This document shows positions 58,603 to 64,000 of a stretch of DNA of 64,000 nt, in pieces. Within the stretch, counting starts at the first letter, position 1, and each line of letters opens with the position of its first letter. Position numbers and translations under genes: made by a program. This DNA comes from Arthrinium phaeospermum (Eukaryota > Ascomycota > Sordariomycetes > Amphisphaeriales > Apiosporaceae): assembly GCA_006503535.1 (NCBI GenBank), contig QYRS01000003.1, forward strand, positions 186,001 to 250,000, read 5' to 3'. The notes beneath the pieces are model-generated. The model made no database searches and had not been told where the DNA came from. It worked only from the letters and a program-made list of their open reading frames with translations.

Positions 58603-60021
58603 ACGAGGCAGAACTTGCATGTTCGCCTCTTCGAACCACTTCACTCAACGTTTTTCCTTTTTTACCATTTACTTCTTCTTCCTCTTCCTTCGCATGGCGC
58701 CGGCGTTTTCATCCTGCTCATTTTATGGGATTGATACCATTTCCTCCGTCATCCATACAGCAGGACTTTTTCTATAAGCACACGCACACGACCAGGGGGA
58801 TGAGCTTGGTTCGTTCCAAGGCTCCCCCAAACCACATTTTATACCTACTTTTCGACTTTTTCTCCAGAATGAGAGGATCTTGCAAATTGTCCATGGCAAC
58901 AGGCGGTGCACATTTCCATCATCATATAACGACAGCATACTTGTTCTTTTGGAATTTTGATCCATCTTCTTCATACAGCATCGTATCTAAGTACTCATTG
59001 ATTTTTTACAATCATCTAACGGCCGAACCAACAACATCTTTTTGCATTTTTTACTATACTTCTTCCTTACTTTCTCCTCTTCGACTCTTCGAATCTAGAA
59101 GACAGAGGGATGGATACCCACACACATTGTATACTTCATATACTATCCTTGACAAGACATCAATCGCATTGATGGAAAAAGGATTGGAAGGAAATGGTTT
59201 CGGGGCTCGCGGCGACGCGGCAGGGAAATGATTGAATGAGACGAAACTGTTTTTGATTTTTGTGCCACACGGCCTGGATGGGCGGGAACTACTAGGACCC
59301 CAAAGGAAAACGAAAAGAAAGCCCAATGAGGATGGATGGATGGCTGCTGGGCTTTTATGGAAGATTGTTGCGTTACCAGATTGGAGAGAGACTCGGCAAA
59401 AATATCATATGGTTTTTACACAAAGACTGAAGGAAAAAGAGGAAGAGACAGAAAAACAAAAAGTCCGAGACGAGATGATGATGAAGAGATGTGTTTTGTC
59501 CTCGGGCGAAAGGGATTGACACTCCTACCGGTTCAGGAGGAGAAGGGACCTTGACCCAGGACGGACAATCTCACGATATGACGAAAGAGGGTGAGAGAAG
59601 AGAGAGAGAGAGAAAAGGGGAGAGTCCTAGTGGAGTCTGTCCCATCTTACAACGCTGCCTCACGGCATCTTGTCAGGTAATACCTTGAAGGTGTATTTAT
59701 TTGTTTGTTTTTGGAATTGGACGACGAGGGGAGGGAGGAGTTTTTATATTAGGACCCGAGATTCTAGTTTCGTGCAATGGAGTACTGTAATGCGCATCGT
59801 ACCTTGAAGTCTTGTTGATCATGGTGTGGTGATTGAAAACAAGTGAAACGTAGATCTCGTTTTGGTTTGCAGCGTAGGAGTTCAAAGCTATGCTATATAT
59901 CCCGAGCCCGTAGAGTAGCTTTCTCTCAACCGCCAAGCGGGTTACTTTCGCAAACCCAACACGAAGCTAGAGTACGTGAAGACATAGCCCGAACAGAGTC
60001 AGCGGGAGCCAGACAGATATC
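58603..60021. other. Intergenic between converging genes
   Basis: T-rich sequence just after the WD40 stop (58640-58700) fits a 3' UTR. An AG-rich patch (59585-59625) and ATGG repeats (59327-59342) are simple sequence. No gene is supported. Confidence 0.5.
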
Positions 60022-60708
60022 TCAAAAGATCTGCTCCTGCTGGATCGGCAACTTGACGCCGTCCCCTTTACTCCAAATGAGATTGCCCTGCGTCCTGTCC
60101 GAGGCCGGGTCGACCTGGTGGATGGCTTCGACGTCGGGGTTCCTCATCAGTGCCGGGAACTCTTGCCCGCACCAAGCCGAGTAGCCGTTGGGCGGGTTGA
60201 GACCCTCGCCCCGGGTCTTGCAGAGCTCGACGGCGTCGCCCCCCATGCTGTCGGGGTAAAACACAAAAACCAGCCCCGCCGAGTTGGCGGCGAAGGCCTG
60301 GCAGGCCCGCTTCATGAACTTATCCACGATGCTCGGCTGCAGTCTCTGCGCCTGCTCGACGAGGTAGTCGTCCGGCAGGATCCCGTCCCAGGCCACCCCA
60401 CCCTTCTGGAACCTGGCCCGAAAGTTGCACTCGTACCAGGCGGTGATGCGGGCGGGGGCGCTGTTGCCGGCGACGGTCGGCAGGGCCGTGTAGAAGAGGG
60501 AGATGTCGGTGCCGACGCGGCCGTGGCGGCGGATCTCGGCGCGGATGGCGTCTACGGTCGGGACGTCGTCGATGGGGGCGCGGGCCGCGATTGGGGGCGC
60601 CAGGCCACGGTTGTTGTCGATGGGGGAGGCGGTTAGGAGGGAGGAGGAGAGGAGGAGGAGGAGGAGGGTCCAGGCCTGGTATAGGCTCGATGTACCGAGG
60701 AGGAGCAT
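60022..60708 (-). CDS. Small secreted protein, four cysteines, unknown function
   Basis: Family not recognised. 228 aa from ATG 60708, intronless as read. A clear signal peptide with a Leu-rich core (A-W-T-L-L-L-L-L-L-S-S-S) ends near L-T-A-S-P-I. The mature part has four Cys (in W-Y-E-C-N, K-R-A-C-Q-A, V-E-L-C-K-T and A-W-C-G-Q-E), enough for two disulfides. Distinctive stretches are G-T-D-I-S-L-F-Y-T, A-G-L-V-F-V-F-Y-P-D-S-M-G-G and L-N-P-P-N-G-Y-S-A-W. The regular hydrophobic pattern suggests a folded domain rather than a short disordered peptide. Upstream in-frame sequence without ATG (to 60723) is taken as leader. An effector or an extracellular enzyme are both possible; there is no catalytic motif I can name. 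Confidence 0.72.
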   Translation of the reverse strand: MLLLGTSSLYQAWTLLLLLLSSSLLTASPIDNNRGLAPPIAARAPIDDVPTVDAIRAEIRRHGRVGTDISLFYTALPTVAGNSAPARITAWYECNFRARFQKGGVAWDGILPDDYLVEQAQRLQPSIVDKFMKRACQAFAANSAGLVFVFYPDSMGGDAVELCKTRGEGLNPPNGYSAWCGQEFPALMRNPDVEAIHQVDPASDRTQGNLIWSKGDGVKLPIQQEQIF

Positions 60709-61254
60709 TTTTAAAGGGGACAAGATGAGCGCTTGGGCTCAGGCAAGGTGGGAAGATGGATGTTGCTTCAAGAGATAATAGGGGTCGTAACCTGAAGCTC
60801 GCCGGGGAACAAGACGATATATGAGCGGAAACGAAGGGGTGAAATCAAGGCAAAGATCCAGAACGCCTTTCTACTTATCTTAACCCCCCAACATACTACA
60901 TGGACAATAGGTTAATACATGGCTTTTGTATTGACCTCAGAGTATAGCTATGCGTATTGTTGCTCGACTGCGCCGCTTCCTCTATTGCGCATCCCAATCA
61001 TGACCGGGCTTGGGTATGCGTGAACGCTGCTCATAAGCCAGCCCCCTGAACACACCCCTGAACACCTCGGCGGGGCATACTTTTCCCTCGGCGTACGTCT
61101 TCAACGTCAGCTGACATTCCTTCACATAAGTAGTCTGCCTACACATCTGTGAAACCTGAAACGACAAGAATGCTATATTAAAATTTCCTCTATCTCACCC
61201 GACCTTGGAAATCTTCGCTCCTGATTTCCCAGAATCATCAGCACACCATACACT
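60709..61254. other. Divergent intergenic region
   Basis: About 546 bp between the secreted-protein gene (minus) and the ankyrin-like gene (plus); must hold both promoters. No distinct element claimed. Confidence 0.5.
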
Positions 61255-61761
61255 ATGGCCGATGATACCCGGACAGAATTCCTCTTGGCCTGCACCAACG
61301 GCGACTTGGCGCAAGTCGAGCAGCTGGTCACCCAGGCGATGGTCCCCACCACCAGCGAAGAAGCCGACATCCCGTTCCTGCAAGAAGCCTTCACCAACGC
61401 CATCGACCACCAGCACGCCCCCGTCGTCGACCTCCTGCTGCAGCGCTCCCCACCGAGCTTCACCGCCCACCTGCCGGACCAGGTCCTGTTGCGCGCCCTG
61501 GACGCGGGGGCCGACATGTACCGGCGCTTCATCTTGTTTGACAAGTCGGCCTCCGCCGCCGTCACTAGAAACTTCGGACACGCGGGCGACGCGCTCGCGC
61601 TGGCCGTGCTCATGAACGATTTGGGGCTCGTGCGGCTGCTGCTCGGCCACGGCGCGTCGGCGGCGGACTGTCGGCTGTTTCACCGGCCCATCGCGGTGGC
61701 TGCGCGGGCGCTGAAGGATCTCGACGAGGGGATTCTCGAGGCCTTGGAGGACGCGGCGTGA
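61255..61761 (+). CDS. Small ankyrin-repeat-like protein
   Basis: 168 aa, intronless, from ATG 61255 (M-A-D-D-T-R-T-E-F-L-L-A-C-T-N-G-D-L-A-Q-V). Three helix-pair units resemble ankyrin repeats: about residues 7-27 (L-L-A-C-T-N-G-D-L-A-Q-V-E-Q-L-V), 46-65 (A-I-D-H-Q-H-A-P-V-V-D-L-L-L-Q-R) and about 120-140 (A-V-L-M-N-D-L-G-L-V-R-L-L-L-G-H-G-A). Only the last has the typical L-L-L-x-x-G-A ending; the canonical T-P-L-H is missing, so the repeats are degenerate. No signal peptide, so it is probably intracellular. It sits between two secreted-protein genes; a functional link is not shown. An overlapping frame from 61205 is a shadow. Confidence 0.78.
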   Translation: MADDTRTEFLLACTNGDLAQVEQLVTQAMVPTTSEEADIPFLQEAFTNAIDHQHAPVVDLLLQRSPPSFTAHLPDQVLLRALDAGADMYRRFILFDKSASAAVTRNFGHAGDALALAVLMNDLGLVRLLLGHGASAADCRLFHRPIAVAARALKDLDEGILEALEDAA

Positions 61762-62176
61762 GGCGTTCTCGGGCTTGGAGCTGAACCGTCATTGTTGTTG
61801 TTGTTATTCATGAGATTGCATCATCATATGATGGGTACAACGAACCCGGGGAGGAAGGCAGATTCCGGCCCGTATTGGTTACACAGCCGGCCTGGGCGTC
61901 AGAGAGGAAGCAAGTAAAGATGCAGGGGTTTTTGGGGCTGGGTTATACACTTTGCTTACTGTACTGCTATAATCATTCATCTTGGAGATATGGCCAAGGT
62001 CAACTTGAAGGGCAATACGCCGTTTCCACGGTTGGCAGTCTGCATTTAAGAGATGCAAAACGTAGCAGATATCAGGGATTTAATATCACGTCGTGCGCTC
62101 TTGTCCCTCTTCAAACCCCGACTCCTCCCTGTGGACACAAATTTGAAGTACTCTTAGTATTCTTTCGCTTTCCAAC
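61762..62176. other. Intergenic spacer
   Basis: About 415 bp between two plus-strand genes. A GTT run near 61791-61806 is the only simple repeat. It should contain the promoter of the mucin-like gene. Confidence 0.5.
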
Positions 62177-63755
62177 ATGTCTTACAAGTTAAACCTTCTG
62201 CTCGGCTGCCTCTCTGCTTCCCAGCTCGTTACTGCCAATGCTGAACCCGGTTCTCGACACCATGCTCGCTGGGACCGCGGTCGCCTAGCGGTCCGGCAAA
62301 CAGTTTGGGCGAACACGACCACCGCTTCGTCGTCTACTAGCAAGCCCCTTCCCTCCACCAGCCAGGCGCCGTCGTCGAGCCAGCTTCCGCCAGTAACAAC
62401 AACGAAGTCGCAGAAGTCCAGTCAAAGCTCCTCCGCCGACGAGACCGTCGTGACGGGAACAATCAGCGGCTCTACTATCACTGCCACCGTAAGTCCGCCC
62501 TCGTCAACACGTATGAGATGCGCATACTGACACATGGGTCGTTCAGTTCGAGGCCACCACGATTCCAAAGTACTCTACCCTGTCGAGTACCCTCACGACA
62601 ACCACGTCTGACGATGGCATCATCATCCCGCTCATCATTTTCCCAGGCGGTGGGGCATGGAGTAAGCACTGCATCCCATCCAGATCAGCCAACCTTCCCA
62701 GTATCAGGCCCAGGCCCTTGCTAACATGAGTGTATAGACTTCGCCGGCGCCCCGCCACCTGGTGGTGTCATTCCCACGCCGCCCCCCGGACCCCCTCCCG
62801 GCGGCAACAACAACAACAACGACGGTGACGGCGACGGCACTGATGATCTCACCAAGACCGACGAGCCGACGTCGACTAAACAGACTACCACTTCAACGAA
62901 GGAGTCCAGCACTACTTCCTCGCCCTCGTCCTCATCCTCTACCAGTAGCTCGGCCTGCAGGATCGTCACCGTGAGCCCCGGCTTCCCCTGGTCGTTTGGC
63001 GAGTACGGCCCGATAGCTACAGGGTACGGAAAGGAGCCTTCCAGTACGCGCAGCTCCACCCCTACCTCTTCTACGAAGACGAAGTCGGCATCATCGAGCT
63101 CTACCAAGTCTTCGTCTTCGAAGGTAACTTCAAAGTCCACGGCGTCCTCATCTTCCTCGGTATCCTCGTCTTCCAAGAAATCCTCATCCTCCTCAACTCG
63201 AAGCCCATCAACCTCCTCCTCCTCCTCCTCAACAACCCGCACCACCACCACCACCAAACCCCCAACACCCACAACCAAACCCCCGTCCCGACCCACCACC
63301 CCCCTCGAGCGCCAACCCATCCGCTGCCACGACGAATCCGACTTCCGCGGCCACGCCGACATCAGCGGCCGCGCCCAAGACGGCTACTCGACCGACTTCA
63401 GCGACCAGGACGGGCCCGACGACTCCGAATACCTCTCGGAAGGCTCCCCGAAACTGGAGATGCACGAGCGCGACAAGCACGGCGTCAACTACGACTTCGC
63501 CGTCGAGTGGGTCAAGGGGTGCACGACCGCAGAAAAACGGCAGAGCTTCCGGTTCCCGCTGGGGTCGCCGAGCATGTATACGGCGTACCTGCTCATGCGG
63601 GAGAACTATACCAAATGTGAGTACCAGCAAAATCCCGGCACACTGCGAGTGACGAACTTCCAGGTTACTGACAAGAGAATGCAGGCTTCAATGGTGGCGT
63701 GGGTGGCAGCACCCAGGTCGGCTGCCTGAAATACACGTTTACGGGAGGGAAATAG
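62177..63755 (+). CDS. Secreted mucin-like Ser/Thr-rich protein with Cys-containing C-terminal domain
   Basis: Four exons: 62177-62488, 62547-62661, 62738-63616 and 63685-63755; introns of 58, 76 and 68 bp. They sum to 459 codons (458 aa). A signal peptide (L-N-L-L-L-G-C-L-S-A-S-Q-L-V-T-A-N-A) is followed by Ser/Thr-rich segments that would be heavily O-glycosylated, a Pro/Gly/Asn patch (P-P-P-G-P-P-P-G-G-N), and long Ser runs (about 63049-63240). A folded C-terminal domain follows with R-C-H-D-E-S-D-F, V-K-G-C-T-T, M-R-E-N-Y-T-K-C-F-N-G-G-V-G-G and the end G-C-L-K-Y-T-F-T-G-G-K. That ending resembles C-terminal modules seen in some fungal extracellular proteins, from memory. Probably a cell-wall or secreted surface protein; no GPI signal is present. 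Confidence 0.82.
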
Positions 63756-64000
63756 GGGCTACAATAACAAAGACGCCTGATGGCGACTCGATCTGTGTAG
63801 TTACAATCTGGTACATTAAATATTCCAGAATATATATCTCAATCATCCGCGAGGACTTCAGTGTCATCAATCCTAATCCTGGACACACTGAACATGAACA
63901 TGAATTCACTCGTCGAAGTGGCAGAGGCGGTGACTACTAGCTAAGCAAGTAGCATATCAGGTTTACCACATGGTAATCACGTATGGAGACCAAAGACAGC

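Noticed and set aside
58009..58644. 211-codon minus-strand frame
   Set aside because: Opposite the Pro/Asn-rich end of the WD40 gene; no independent support.

Overview
The window is nuclear DNA of a filamentous ascomycete, most likely a member of the Sordariomycetes. The evidence is short spliceosomal introns (48-208 bp) with GTAAGT/GTGAGT donors and CTAAC-like branch sites, coding exons rich in C or G at third positions, and typical ascomycete families: an MHYT-domain sensor, a monocarboxylate-type MFS transporter, a phosphoesterase-family acid phosphatase and small secreted proteins. I see no rRNA, convincing tRNA, CRISPR array, intact transposon or bacterial/viral operon. Assignments come from reading motifs by eye; no database search was run.

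Layout. 1-5.3 kb: no supportable gene. 5.4-8.2 kb: three-motif MHYT membrane protein with two apparent single-G losses in G-runs. 9.9-12.1 kb: mitochondrial FAD-dependent glycerol-3-phosphate dehydrogenase. 13.0-14.0 kb (minus): unrecognised Ser-rich protein interrupted by one in-frame TAG. 15.4-17.0 kb: MFS transporter. 18.4-20.3 kb: NAD(P)-aldehyde dehydrogenase with an 8-nt microexon. 21.1-22.5 kb (minus): ribose-phosphate pyrophosphokinase with a long insertion and a 48-nt stop-free intron. 24.2-29 kb: compact housekeeping block, RPC9/Rpc17 (plus), a divergent Rho-like GTPase (minus), PUS3 (plus) and the PIG-H/Gpi15 subunit (minus), arranged tail-to-tail and head-to-head. 30.4-31.8 kb (minus): secreted acid phosphatase.

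31.8-53.3 kb is strikingly gene-poor. It holds only three small intronless genes: two tandem, related single-membrane-span Gln-rich proteins (35.3 and 36.1 kb) and one soluble Ser-rich protein with an SYLSDDDLF motif (45.1 kb), separated by spacers of about 8.6 and 7.8 kb without simple coding content. 53.3-58.6 kb is a 1679-residue WD40 protein with a helical middle and a long disordered RS- and Pro-rich tail. 60.0-63.8 kb is an accessory-looking cluster: a secreted 4-Cys protein (minus), a small ankyrin-like protein and a secreted mucin-like protein.

The genes do not form one pathway. Most are ordinary single-copy functions: glycerol shuttle, PRPP synthesis, RNA polymerase III, tRNA pseudouridylation, GPI anchor synthesis, phosphate scavenging. 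The parts with most potential novelty are the tandem membrane/Gln-rich pair in its gene desert, the G3-divergent GTPase, the possible alternative starts of PUS3, the unusual intron structures, and the two genes whose frames are broken by single-base events.
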